Positions 18,932 through 27,140 of a stretch of DNA of 64,000 bases are shown one piece after another. Numbering within the stretch: the stretch's first letter is position 1; each line of letters begins with the position of its first letter. This DNA comes from Paenibacillus sp. FSL R5-0912 (GTDB taxonomy: Bacteria; Bacillota; Bacilli; Paenibacillales; Paenibacillaceae), in NCBI RefSeq assembly GCF_000758605.1, contig NZ_CP009282.1, positions 1,550,001 to 1,614,000 on the forward strand. Direction: 5' to 3'. The position numbers were made by a program, and so were the translations under genes. Below the pieces are notes generated by a model, which saw nothing but the letters and a program-made list of their open reading frames with translations, did no database searches and was not told the DNA's origin.

Positions 18932-20476
18932 ATGAATATTGAATGGAGCAGCGGTTCAGAGGCAGCTTCGCTGCAAGGCGATGCCTTATGTTTCATAGTC
19001 TCGGAGGCACAGGCGCAGGGAGAAGGACTTTCGGCGGAATGGGCGGAGAGGATCAGCCTGTTGTCCAGGGCAGGGCTGTTTAGCGGCAAGCTGGGGCAAA
19101 TTCACCTGCTGCCGGTGACTGGCCGTCCGGAGCTGCCGGTTGTCATTCTGGCCGGAAGCGGCAATGGCAGCGCATCAGCCCATGACCTGCGGCTGCTGAT
19201 GGCACAGGCCGCCAGGGCGGCTCACAGACTGAAGGCTGCTACCCTGATCGTGCAGATCCCCGATCAGCTGAACCAGCTGCCTGAGGCCCTGAAGGCAGAG
19301 ACAGCAGGCCAGGTCCTTGCAGAAGGCCTGGTCCTTGGGGCCTACCGCCGCAGACAATACAAGCTGGAGCAGCCGGGCTACGCCGGCTTAAGCGCCGTAA
19401 GGCTGCATATGGAGCGTCAGTCCGAAGAGTCAGAGGATAAGCGATGGAAAACAGGCATGTTGCGGGGGCAGGCTTTTGGGGAAGCGACGAATCTGGCCAG
19501 GGACTTAACCAATCTCCCGGGTAATCTGCTGACCCCTTCAGAGCTTGCGGCAGCAGCCATAAAAGTAGCCGAACGCCACGGCCTTCCTGCTGAGGTGCTG
19601 GATGAACGTGAGATTGAGCTTAAGGGAATGGGCGGATTACAGGCCGTAGGCAAAGGCAGTGTGAATCCGCCGCGTATGATAGCCATTCGCTATCAGGGAA
19701 CCAATCAGTGGGAGAATGTGGTGGGGATTGTCGGCAAGGGCATCACCTTCGACACTGGAGGTATTTCGCTCAAAAGAGCTCCTGGGATGGAGGATATGAT
19801 CAGTGACATGGGCGGTGCAGCCGCAGTACTCGGAGTCATGGAGGCCTTGGGGCGTTTGCGCCCCCGGATCAACGTGGTCATGCTTATTCCGTCGGCGGAG
19901 AATATGCCGGCAGGCAATGCTTTTAAACCTGGTGATATTATAACCTCCCTCAGCGGAAGAACGATTGAAGTGCTGAATACCGATGCGGAAGGCAGAGTGG
20001 TTCTGGGAGATGCAATCACGTACGCGCGGGAGTGGGGAGCGGAACGGATTATTGATGTCGCCACGCTAACCGGGGCCGTCTTGTCCATTCTGGGCGATGT
20101 GGCTACGGGCGCTGTAACGAATGATGAAGAGTTCCTGGCGGAGCTTCTGGAGGCCTCCAGGCTGTCAGGCGAGCAGATATGGGCCCTGCCCGTCTATCCA
20201 GAATTCCGCGAGATGCTAAAAAGCGAGGTCGCCGATATCCGCAATGCTGCCGGAAGATACGGCGGAGCTACTACAGCCGGATTATTCATCGGCGAATTTG
20301 CCGAAGGTCTGCCATGGATTCATCTGGACATTGCCGGAACGGCATTTTTGTCGAAAGAGCGGGGAGTGAACCCCAAGGGGGCAACGGGTGTGATGGTGCG
20401 TACGCTGCTGGAATATCTGCTCCGCTTAGCTCCTGGCTCTGGATTCGAGGCAGATACTGCACAGTTCTCTTCATAA
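18932..20476 (+). CDS. pepA: Leucyl aminopeptidase (M17 family)
   Basis: Cytosolic di-metal aminopeptidase removing N-terminal residues from peptides. The 514-residue protein has a variable N-terminal domain (residues 1-170) and the conserved C-terminal catalytic domain with VGKGITFDTGGISLK (metal-binding Lys and Asp), DMGGAAAVLG, the NTDAEGRVVLGDA signature with the Asp/Glu ligands and catalytic Arg, and DVATLTGA. I start at ATG 18932 because GGAGGGG lies 6 bases upstream; an in-frame GTG at 18917 would overlap it. Monocistronic, followed by a terminator. Confidence 0.95.
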   Translation: MNIEWSSGSEAASLQGDALCFIVSEAQAQGEGLSAEWAERISLLSRAGLFSGKLGQIHLLPVTGRPELPVVILAGSGNGSASAHDLRLLMAQAARAAHRLKAATLIVQIPDQLNQLPEALKAETAGQVLAEGLVLGAYRRRQYKLEQPGYAGLSAVRLHMERQSEESEDKRWKTGMLRGQAFGEATNLARDLTNLPGNLLTPSELAAAAIKVAERHGLPAEVLDEREIELKGMGGLQAVGKGSVNPPRMIAIRYQGTNQWENVVGIVGKGITFDTGGISLKRAPGMEDMISDMGGAAAVLGVMEALGRLRPRINVVMLIPSAENMPAGNAFKPGDIITSLSGRTIEVLNTDAEGRVVLGDAITYAREWGAERIIDVATLTGAVLSILGDVATGAVTNDEEFLAELLEASRLSGEQIWALPVYPEFREMLKSEVADIRNAAGRYGGATTAGLFIGEFAEGLPWIHLDIAGTAFLSKERGVNPKGATGVMVRTLLEYLLRLAPGSGFEADTAQFSS

Positions 20477-20500
20477 ACTTGTTATGACCCGTATGTAGCT

Positions 20501-20542
20501 AAACAGCCGCAGTCTCAGGATTCCCGGGACTGCGGCTGTTTA
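20501..20542 (+). terminator. Terminator after pepA
   Basis: 14-bp stem AAACAGCCGCAGTC/GACTGCGGCTGTTT. It has only a weak T tract and could serve convergent transcription. Confidence 0.75.
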
Positions 20543-20588
20543 AGCTTGGACTATTATTGAAAGAAGCGAGTTTAGTTTGAGTTACATC

Positions 20589-20720
20589 CTATTTTCTGGC
20601 TTTCATCTGTGCAGTAAAGGACTGGACCCCATTCATGATCTTGTCCCGCGTATTCTTATTCTTCAGCAAGTAGGCTGCTCCCAATGCTACCGTAGTAAAC
20701 AATGTCTTTTTGGTGTTCAT
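20589..20720 (-). CDS. Small 43-residue protein, unknown function
   Basis: An ORF of 43 residues beginning MNTKKTLFTTVALGAAYLLK. A hydrophobic stretch at residues 7-19 is followed by a basic amphipathic tail (KNKNTRDKIMNG..QMKARK), so it may be a small membrane-associated protein. The evidence that it is real is the perfect ribosome site AAGGAGGA (20727-20734 read on the minus strand) six bases before the ATG. It lies 108 bases downstream of the feo operon on the same strand and could be a distal member or have its own promoter. No known family recognised with confidence. Confidence 0.65.
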   Translation of the reverse strand: MNTKKTLFTTVALGAAYLLKNKNTRDKIMNGVQSFTAQMKARK

Positions 20721-20828
20721 GGTAATTCCTCCTTGGTATGGTCTGGCTGTAATTGCTTATAACTAACATACCCGCATGCCAAGGATTCTAAACGAATTGT
20801 ATTCTTTTCTCTAGAGACGCAGACGGAT

Positions 20829-21011
20829 CTAGTGTTTGGGATCGGCTGTAGTTCCGCAGCAGGACAAAGGTGAATCCAGCGATGCGGCCGAACAGGTTTT
20901 GCTTTTGTCACAGCCGGCACAGGCGCCTTCTTTGCCCTTTTGAACATGACGGTACAGCATCCAGCCGGAGTACCCGAAGATAAGCGCTACAATCAGAATA
21001 TTGACTATCAT
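20829..21011 (-). CDS. FeoB-associated Cys-rich membrane protein
   Basis: A 60-residue protein with one N-terminal membrane helix (IVNILIVALIFGYSGWMLYRHV) and a Cys-rich tail containing CAGCDKSKTC and SCCG. This is the FeoB-associated Cys-rich family (a FeoC replacement in Bacillota), thought to sit beside FeoB and bind iron or an iron-sulfur group. It is the third gene after feoA and feoB on the same strand, 43 bases from the feoB stop, which supports the call. The exact function is not established. Confidence 0.88.
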   Translation of the reverse strand: MIVNILIVALIFGYSGWMLYRHVQKGKEGACAGCDKSKTCSAASLDSPLSCCGTTADPKH

Positions 21012-21054
21012 TGCTGCTCTCGCTTCCTCTCAGTAAATCTTGGACTTGCTGCCT

Positions 21055-23067
21055 CTACGACCATCCCAACAGCCGGCCGCCCTGGAAAATAACCAGTGAC
21101 ACGGCATACGCCAGTACCAGTGAATATCCCATGGAGAAGAAGGTCCATTTCCAGGATGCCGTCTCTTTCCTGATTACTCCGACCGTGGCCAGGCAAGGAA
21201 TATAGAGCAGGATGAAGGCCATGAAGCTGATCGAACTAAGCGGTGTGAAGACTGAAGCGATTTGTCCTTCCAGCCCTGCGCTATCCGGCGCATGGTAAAT
21301 AATATTCATGGTGGAGACCACAACCTCTTTGGCGAGGAAGCCGGGAACCAGTGTGGAACCGGCCTGCCAGGTGCCGAAGCCGAGCGGCTGCAACAGCGGT
21401 GCGATCAGCCCGCCGAATTTGGCCAGGAACGAGTGGTCCATCTCTACATTGAATCCGGCAGGACCCGCGTAGGACATCAGCCAGATAATGACCGAACCGG
21501 CAAGAATGATGGTTCCTGCTTTACGCAGGAAGCCTTTGCCCTTCTCCCAGGTGCTGCGGCCTAGTGTCTTGAACTGCGGCATCCGGTAAGGCGGCAGCTC
21601 GATGATGAAGATGGAGGATTCATTCTTGAACAGATGTTTGGAGAATAATTTACACAGAATCAGGGCGAAGACTACTCCCATCACATACATCGCCAGCACC
21701 GCCGTTGCTTGCCGGGCCGGGAAGAAGACCGCTGCAAACAGCAGGTACACCGGCAGCCGGGCTGAACAGGACATCAGCGGCATAAGCAGTGTTGTCAGCA
21801 TCCGGTCTTTGGGCTGTTCGATACTGCGCGCAGCCATAATCGCCGGCACGTTACAGCCGAAGCCGATAATGAAAGGGATAAAGGCTTTGCCGTTCAGGCC
21901 CATCCGTTCCATCGTGCTGTCCATCAGCAGGCAGACGCGTGCCATGTAACCGGAATCCTCCAGGAAGGAGATCATCAGGAACAGAATGAAAATCTGGGGA
22001 ACGAAGACAAGCACGCCGCCGACACCGCCGATAATACCATCGACAATCAAAGCATGAGTAAAGCCTGATGCACCGATCGCCTGCAGCAATGAGTTGGCTC
22101 CGTCACTGAGAGGGCCCCCAATGAAGCCGTCCAGAAGATCCGATAAAGGTCCGCCTGCCCAGTCAAAGGTCGTTTTGAACATAGCATACATAAAGACGAT
22201 AAACAGAGGCAATCCCAGAAAACGGTGAGTCAGGATGGAATCCAGCCGCTCCGTCAGATTATGCGGCTTCTGCTTCGTCGCATCGATGGCCGCCGCGCAT
22301 ACACTGCGGATGTAGTCCATGCGGATGGAGCGGATCCATTGCGGGAGGGTAAGCGCCAGCTTCTGCTTTTGCAGCTGGGTCTGGCAGGCATCGCAGAGGA
22401 GCATCAGCTCAGAAGTATCCATACGTTTCTTGAGCAGCTCCAGTACTACCGGATTCTGCTCCATCAGCTGCAGGGAAACCCAGCGCAGGTTAGGCAGCCC
22501 GGAGATCTGCTGCAGTTGATTTGAAATAGAAGCTATCGTCGCTTCAACGAGTTCACCATAATTCAGATGGAAGCTCACAGGCGGAATATTAGCCGGCTTC
22601 TCCAGAACGCTGAGCACCTGGCTGCTGCCTTTGCCTGTTCTGGCAATCAGCGGTAACACGGTTATCCCAAGCTGTGCCTGCAGTACTTCAGGGTTGACCT
22701 GAATTCCGCGGGCATTGGCAACATCGATCATGTTCAATCCGAGTACAATCGGCTTGCCGTATTCGAGCAGCTGCAGGGTAAGCAGCAGATTTCGTTCCAA
22801 TTGTGATGCATCGACAATATTGATGAGTGCTTCGGGTGATTCTTCGATCAGATATTGGGCGGCTACGCCCTCATCGCGGGAGAGCGGATGAAGTGAATAG
22901 ATTCCGGGCAAATCGATCAGCTTGCCGGCTCCGTTCTTCAGGCTGCCGACCTTCTTCTCAACAGTAACGCCTGCCCAGTTCCCGACATATTCATACGAAG
23001 ATGTGAGTGTATTGAAAAGCGAGGTCTTTCCGGTGTTTGGGTTCCCTACAAGGGCGATGGAGCTCAT
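21055..23067 (-). CDS. feoB: Ferrous iron transport protein B
   Basis: Main subunit of the anaerobic or acidic Fe(II) uptake system. The 670-residue protein has an N-terminal cytosolic G domain with G1 GNPNTGKT (residues 8-15), G3 DLPG (52-55) and G4 NMID (112-115); a helical GDI-like region; and a membrane part with two Gate motifs, including GCNVPAIMAAR and CSARLPVYLLF, spanning about eight helices. The start at 23067 overlaps the feoA stop codon by four bases, so translation is coupled. Fur control is predicted from the palindrome before feoA. Confidence 0.96.
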   Translation of the reverse strand: MSSIALVGNPNTGKTSLFNTLTSSYEYVGNWAGVTVEKKVGSLKNGAGKLIDLPGIYSLHPLSRDEGVAAQYLIEESPEALINIVDASQLERNLLLTLQLLEYGKPIVLGLNMIDVANARGIQVNPEVLQAQLGITVLPLIARTGKGSSQVLSVLEKPANIPPVSFHLNYGELVEATIASISNQLQQISGLPNLRWVSLQLMEQNPVVLELLKKRMDTSELMLLCDACQTQLQKQKLALTLPQWIRSIRMDYIRSVCAAAIDATKQKPHNLTERLDSILTHRFLGLPLFIVFMYAMFKTTFDWAGGPLSDLLDGFIGGPLSDGANSLLQAIGASGFTHALIVDGIIGGVGGVLVFVPQIFILFLMISFLEDSGYMARVCLLMDSTMERMGLNGKAFIPFIIGFGCNVPAIMAARSIEQPKDRMLTTLLMPLMSCSARLPVYLLFAAVFFPARQATAVLAMYVMGVVFALILCKLFSKHLFKNESSIFIIELPPYRMPQFKTLGRSTWEKGKGFLRKAGTIILAGSVIIWLMSYAGPAGFNVEMDHSFLAKFGGLIAPLLQPLGFGTWQAGSTLVPGFLAKEVVVSTMNIIYHAPDSAGLEGQIASVFTPLSSISFMAFILLYIPCLATVGVIRKETASWKWTFFSMGYSLVLAYAVSLVIFQGGRLLGWS

Positions 23068-23306
23068 GAAACTTTCACCTCAATCATCGAAGCTTCCTTC
23101 CGGCGGATAGCGAATAATTGACCGTTGCATTCCAGCGTAATGGGGCCCATAAAAGGACCTTTACCCTTCAGGCGGATCATTACACCTTCGGATACTCCCA
23201 GATCGGCAAGGCGGCGGCGCAAGATGGGGTTCATGCCTTCGATTCTATAAATAGAGCCGGTAGTGCCCGGTTGTAAGCGCAGCAAGGAGCAGGATGCAGA
23301 AGCCAT
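23064..23306 (-). CDS. feoA: Ferrous iron transport protein A
   Basis: Small cytosolic SH3-like protein (80 residues) required for full FeoB activity. It shows the family signature LRRRLADLGVSEGVMIRLKGKGP and a beta-rich remainder. It starts with ATG 23306 behind GGAGGG and overlaps feoB by four bases. It is the first gene of the feoA-feoB-Cys-rich unit. The putative Fur operator lies 17 bases upstream. Confidence 0.93.
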   Translation of the reverse strand: MASASCSLLRLQPGTTGSIYRIEGMNPILRRRLADLGVSEGVMIRLKGKGPFMGPITLECNGQLFAIRRKEASMIEVKVS

Positions 23307-23322
23307 TGTAATCCCTCCGAGA

Positions 23323-23341
23323 GAGATTGATAATCAATCTC
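23323..23341. promoter_or_regulatory. Fur-like palindrome before feoA
   Basis: GAGATTGATAATCAATCTC is a perfect 9-1-9 inverted repeat. Its core and right flank (TGATAATCAATCTCA) match the Bacillus Fur 7-1-7 consensus TGATAATNATTATCA at 12 of 14 defined positions. Placement immediately upstream of feoA predicts iron-dependent repression. Confidence 0.75.
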
Positions 23342-23526
23342 AATTATTTCTTGTACTGTAGCATTTTGTTAGGAACTTTACTGTGACTAATATCATTGTA
23401 TTGATCTCCTGAAATCTATATGGAAATTACTGAAATTTTCTTTACAATTTATTCTTCATTAAAGTATGATTGAACGATAATGTAAGCATAGTAAGTTTGT
23501 GGCCTTGTTTATTATGAGGATATAAT

Positions 23527-24516
23527 ATGAAGCTAAGCCCGAAGGGAGAACAGATTGTGAAGACTAATCAGAGCAAAATTGTCGATTGTACCATCCGTGA
23601 CGGGGGATTGGTGAATAACTGGGATTTCAGTATTGAATTTGTTCAGAAATTATACGCTGGTTTGAATGAAGCCGGTGTTGATTATATGGAAATCGGATAT
23701 AAAAACTCACCGAAGTTGCTGAAAGGGTCCGAGGGTGCCGGGCCGTGGCGTTTTCTTAATGATGATTTCCTGCGCAAGGTTATTCCGCAAAAAGGCCACA
23801 CCAAGCTGTCGGCACTGGTCGATATCGGCCGTGTTGACGTGAATGATATCCTGCCCCGCAGTGAGAGTATGCTGGACCTGATCCGTGTAGCCTGCTATAG
23901 CAAAGATGTGGACAAGGCGCTTGAGCTGGTGCAGACCTTCCACGATCTGGGGTACGAGACTACGATTAATATTATGGCTCTATCCAATGTCATGGAGAAT
24001 GAACTGCTTGAAGCGTTTGAACAGATCCGCGAAAGCGTCGTTGATGTTGTATATATCGTTGATTCCTACGGCAGTCTGGATCACAATGACATCCATTACC
24101 TGGTAGAGAAGTTCAGAACACATTTGCCGGATAAACGCCTGGGTGTACATACGCATAACAATCTGCAGCTGGCCTTCTCCAATACACTGATTGCAGCGGA
24201 AAAAGGTGTCGAACTGCTGGACGCTTCCTGCTACGGCATGGGCCGTGCTGCCGGCAATTGTCCTACAGAGCTGCTGGTTACCCATTTGAAGAATACCAAG
24301 TATACCCTCCGTCCCGTTCTGGATATTGTTGAGAACCTGATGATTCCATTGCGCGAGAAGGAAGAGTGGGGGTATATCATCCCATACATGATTACGGGAA
24401 CACTGGATGAGCATCCGCGCTCGGCGATGGCGCTGCGTTCTTCAGCCGATAAAGACAAGGCGGTTGACTTCTATGACAAACTGACTACACCTGAGGTTAA
24501 TTTCGGGGATAAATAA
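23527..24516 (+). CDS. HMGL-like (DRE-TIM) aldolase family protein
   Basis: Protein of about 329 residues related to the catalytic barrel of 4-hydroxy-2-oxovalerate aldolase and other DRE-TIM metallolyases. The motif VDCTIRDGG (residues 19-27) supplies the metal-binding Asp and catalytic Arg, and HTHNN (near residue 215) the two metal-binding His. GYKNSP, CYGMGRAAGN and DEHPRSAMALR follow. It lacks the DmpG-type C-terminal communication domain, so it may act alone on an unknown substrate. Two starts are possible: ATG 23527 with GAGG, or GTG 23557 behind AGGGAG at 8 bases. It is monocistronic with its own terminator. No pathway partner adjoins it. Confidence 0.85.
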   Translation: MKLSPKGEQIVKTNQSKIVDCTIRDGGLVNNWDFSIEFVQKLYAGLNEAGVDYMEIGYKNSPKLLKGSEGAGPWRFLNDDFLRKVIPQKGHTKLSALVDIGRVDVNDILPRSESMLDLIRVACYSKDVDKALELVQTFHDLGYETTINIMALSNVMENELLEAFEQIRESVVDVVYIVDSYGSLDHNDIHYLVEKFRTHLPDKRLGVHTHNNLQLAFSNTLIAAEKGVELLDASCYGMGRAAGNCPTELLVTHLKNTKYTLRPVLDIVENLMIPLREKEEWGYIIPYMITGTLDEHPRSAMALRSSADKDKAVDFYDKLTTPEVNFGDK

Positions 24517-24530
24517 ACGTCCGGAAGATG

Positions 24531-24569
24531 AAAGCACTGACCTCTCTGTAGAGGAAGGTGCTTTTTTTC
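24531..24569 (+). terminator. Terminator after aldolase-like gene
   Basis: AAAGCAC-TGA-CCTCT, CTGT loop, AGAGG-AA-GGTGCTTTTTTT. Confidence 0.9.
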
Positions 24570-24704
24570 TGCCAGAGATGGTTTCTTTTAATATTGTAGG
24601 ATGAACGATGTAACTTTACAGGAGTATTTAACCGATATTTATTCATAGGACCAAAAACACATCGACTAGTTATTATAGATATCATTTTTAGACGCGAGGG
24701 ACAT

Positions 24705-26828
24705 ATGAGACAAGAAGAGAGAAAGACCATTCATGCGGCGATTATAGGGGCTGCGCTGTTCCTTCTGATCCAGATTTTCCGTACACCGCTGGGCCATATA
24801 GAGGATAAAGATTTACTGCTGGCATTCTATCTTATTTCGGGCTGCTGCACTGTGGCTTTCGGCTTTGCGATTTTTGCCCAGGGCTGGTTGTTATTCTCCA
24901 ATAAATTATCCAGAGCAAGACTTTATACATCCGCTCTGTTTTTGGGTGTAAGCATCTTTGATTTCCTGCATGTTCTCGGTTTTGTAGGCATTCCCGGAGT
25001 TGCCTCTTATATTAGCTCCGGACAATCCCTATGGCTGCTGACCTTCTCGCGGCTTGCGAGTGCGCTGGGGATCGTGCTTATCTTCTGCAGGGCAGATCAG
25101 CCGATGTCGGTAGACAGCAAGAACAAGGTGTTCCGGAATTCCTTTTTGTTGATTCTGCTATCCGCGGCTGTGTTTGGCTCCGGCAACCTGATTGTTCCTG
25201 GACTGACGAGTTATCCGTGGGTGGAGACAGTAAGAGATTTGATGAATATGGCCGTACTGTTCGTTTATCTGCTTGGAGTAGGGATTATTGTATATCCGGG
25301 CAAAATTGAGAAGTCTGCTTCGCTTCTGATTATTATCCGCTCCCTTGTATTTTTTGCACTGGGCCAGGTCTTCTTCATGAATCTGTTCAGTGTCGGAGAT
25401 ATGGATTATCTGTTCGGGATGCTCAGCAGCGGAGTGGCTTATTATCTTCTGCTTACCGGTGTCTACAGATTAACGATAGAGGAGCCCTTTGAAGAGAACC
25501 AGCAGGCAGAGGCGCGGATTAATTATCTGGCCTTCCACGATGATCTTACAGGTCTTCCGAACAGGCGCCGCCTGATGCAGCGTATGGAAGAGATCGTGAT
25601 CCAGAGTGAGAAGGACAAAAGCCGCGGATTCTCGGGTCTGGTCATCATGAACATCAATCATTTCAAGAATATTAATGACTCCCTTGGACATTATGCAGGA
25701 GATTTGCTGCTGCAACTGGTCGCCCAGCGGATCGGTAGTGAGGTTAGAGTGAATGAAGAGCTCTATAGTATGGGAGCGGATGAGTTTGCTTTTCTGATGA
25801 CAGAGCGGACTGGTCTTGAGAACTGTCTGGTCCGGGCGAATGATCTGCTGCGGCTGTTCGAGACACCCGTAAGCCTCGAGTCCGGAGAATATCACATCTC
25901 GCTTAGTCTGGGGATGAGCATCTTCCCCGGAGACGGTGATACGGCAGAGCAGCTAATCCAGAACGCGGATACTGCTGTGCACAATGCGAAGATGCAAGGG
26001 GTGGATATCCGCCGCTATATTCCGGCTATGCAGATGAAGGCTAAGGAACGCCTCAAGCTGGAGAATGATCTGCGCAGAGCCCTAGAGCGGAATGAATTCT
26101 ATCTCGTCTATCAGCCTCAGGTACTGCTTGAGACCGAAGAGATTGTCGGTATGGAGGCGCTGCTGCGCTGGAATCATCCCAAACGCGGACTCGTCTCTCC
26201 CGTAGATTTCATTCCAATCGCAGAAGAGAGCGGACTGATTGTTCCAATCGGGGAATGGGTGCTCAGAACGGCTTGCCAGCAGAATAAAACATGGCAAAAT
26301 GCCGGTTATCGGCCCATTTGTGTCTCTATTAATCTATCGATGCGTCAGTTCCTGCAGCCGAATCTGGCTGGTAAGATAGGGGCGATTCTGCAGGAGATCG
26401 GTCTCGATCCCAGCTATGTTGATCTGGAGATTACCGAGAGCATGACACTGGACAAGGAGACTGCCTTTGACCAACTGAACCGCCTAAAGAGACTTGGCGT
26501 ATGCATCAGTATTGATGATTTCGGCACAGGGTACAGTTCATTGCATTATCTCAAGAACATGCCGATTGACCGGCTCAAGATTGACCGCTCCTTTGTCTCG
26601 GATGTCATGGAGGACAGCAACAATGCGGCGATTGTCTCCACGATAACGTCCATGGCTCACCACCTGAAGCTTAAGGTAACTGCGGAAGGCGTTGAGAACA
26701 AGGAACAGCTGCAATTCCTGCGCCAGCAGCATTGCCATGAAGCACAAGGGTTTCTGTTCAGCAAGCCGGTCAAGGCGGAGGAATTCGAACTGTCTTTTTT
26801 GAAGCCGCTGCTGGAAATGCCATCGTAA
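24705..26828 (+). CDS. MASE3-GGDEF-EAL cyclic-di-GMP signalling protein
   Basis: Membrane protein of 707 residues. Residues 1-265 hold seven or eight membrane helices of the MASE3 sensor type (LHVLGFVGIPG in the middle). A GGDEF domain follows (~270-440) and then an EAL domain (~445-700). The GGDEF active-site loop reads SMGADEF, so the second glycine of the signature is alanine and cyclase activity is doubtful. The EAL domain keeps the metal and catalytic residues: MEALLRWNHP, ITESM, DDFGTGYSSL, LKIDRSFV and AEGVEN. The protein is therefore most likely a membrane-sensing c-di-GMP phosphodiesterase, perhaps with GTP regulation through the degenerate domain. Monocistronic. Confidence 0.92.
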   Translation: MRQEERKTIHAAIIGAALFLLIQIFRTPLGHIEDKDLLLAFYLISGCCTVAFGFAIFAQGWLLFSNKLSRARLYTSALFLGVSIFDFLHVLGFVGIPGVASYISSGQSLWLLTFSRLASALGIVLIFCRADQPMSVDSKNKVFRNSFLLILLSAAVFGSGNLIVPGLTSYPWVETVRDLMNMAVLFVYLLGVGIIVYPGKIEKSASLLIIIRSLVFFALGQVFFMNLFSVGDMDYLFGMLSSGVAYYLLLTGVYRLTIEEPFEENQQAEARINYLAFHDDLTGLPNRRRLMQRMEEIVIQSEKDKSRGFSGLVIMNINHFKNINDSLGHYAGDLLLQLVAQRIGSEVRVNEELYSMGADEFAFLMTERTGLENCLVRANDLLRLFETPVSLESGEYHISLSLGMSIFPGDGDTAEQLIQNADTAVHNAKMQGVDIRRYIPAMQMKAKERLKLENDLRRALERNEFYLVYQPQVLLETEEIVGMEALLRWNHPKRGLVSPVDFIPIAEESGLIVPIGEWVLRTACQQNKTWQNAGYRPICVSINLSMRQFLQPNLAGKIGAILQEIGLDPSYVDLEITESMTLDKETAFDQLNRLKRLGVCISIDDFGTGYSSLHYLKNMPIDRLKIDRSFVSDVMEDSNNAAIVSTITSMAHHLKLKVTAEGVENKEQLQFLRQQHCHEAQGFLFSKPVKAEEFELSFLKPLLEMPS

Positions 26829-26853
26829 TATGATCCGGGAGATCCTGCTAGGG

Positions 26854-26882
26854 TTGCAATTTATTCGTAGTAATGCTACAAT
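26854..26882 (+). promoter_or_regulatory. Sigma-A promoter of tRNA-Gly
   Basis: TTGCAA (26854-26859), a 17-base spacer, TACAAT (26877-26882), 24 bases before the mature tRNA. Confidence 0.8.
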
Positions 26883-26905
26883 GTTTCTTGTACTCAATTT
26901 GAGTT

Positions 26906-26979
26906 GCGGGTGTAGTTCAATGGTAGAACTTCAGCCTTCCAAGCTGATAGCGTGGGTTCGATTCCCATCACCCGCTCCA
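26906..26979 (+). tRNA. tRNA-Gly (anticodon TCC), CCA encoded
   Basis: Cloverleaf: acceptor GCGGGTG/CACCCGC, D arm with GTTCAATGGTAGAAC, anticodon arm TCAGC-CTTCCAA-GCTGA with anticodon TCC, T arm TGGG-TTCGATT-CCCA, discriminator T and an encoded CCA. It is a single gene with its own promoter and terminator, reading GGA/GGG glycine codons. Confidence 0.97.
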
Positions 26980-26992
26980 TATTTAAATTCCA

Positions 26993-27017
26993 AATCCTTG
27001 TCCGCAAGGGTTTTTTT
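26993..27017 (+). terminator. Terminator after tRNA-Gly
   Basis: AATCCTTG, TCCG loop, CAAGGGTT followed by a T tract. Confidence 0.85.
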
Positions 27018-27060
27018 GTTGTTTATTTTCGTTATACAACAAGTATTCTGATCCGCAACA

Positions 27061-27093
27061 AGCCAGGCTCCCGATTCTCCGGGAGCCTGGCTT
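27061..27093 (-). terminator. Hairpin downstream of the M20 peptidase gene
   Basis: Near-perfect stem AGCCAGGCTCCC/GGGAGCCTGGCT about 48 bases past the peptidase stop. T tracts are weak on both strands, so termination strength is uncertain. Confidence 0.55.
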
Positions 27094-27140
27094 TGCTGTT
27101 GCAGCTATTCGTGGACCAGCTTGGACAATGCTGTGCCGGA

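Noticed and set aside
20577..20762. 61-codon plus-strand ORF
   Set aside because: Overlaps the 43-residue minus-strand gene, which has a perfect SD; this one has none.
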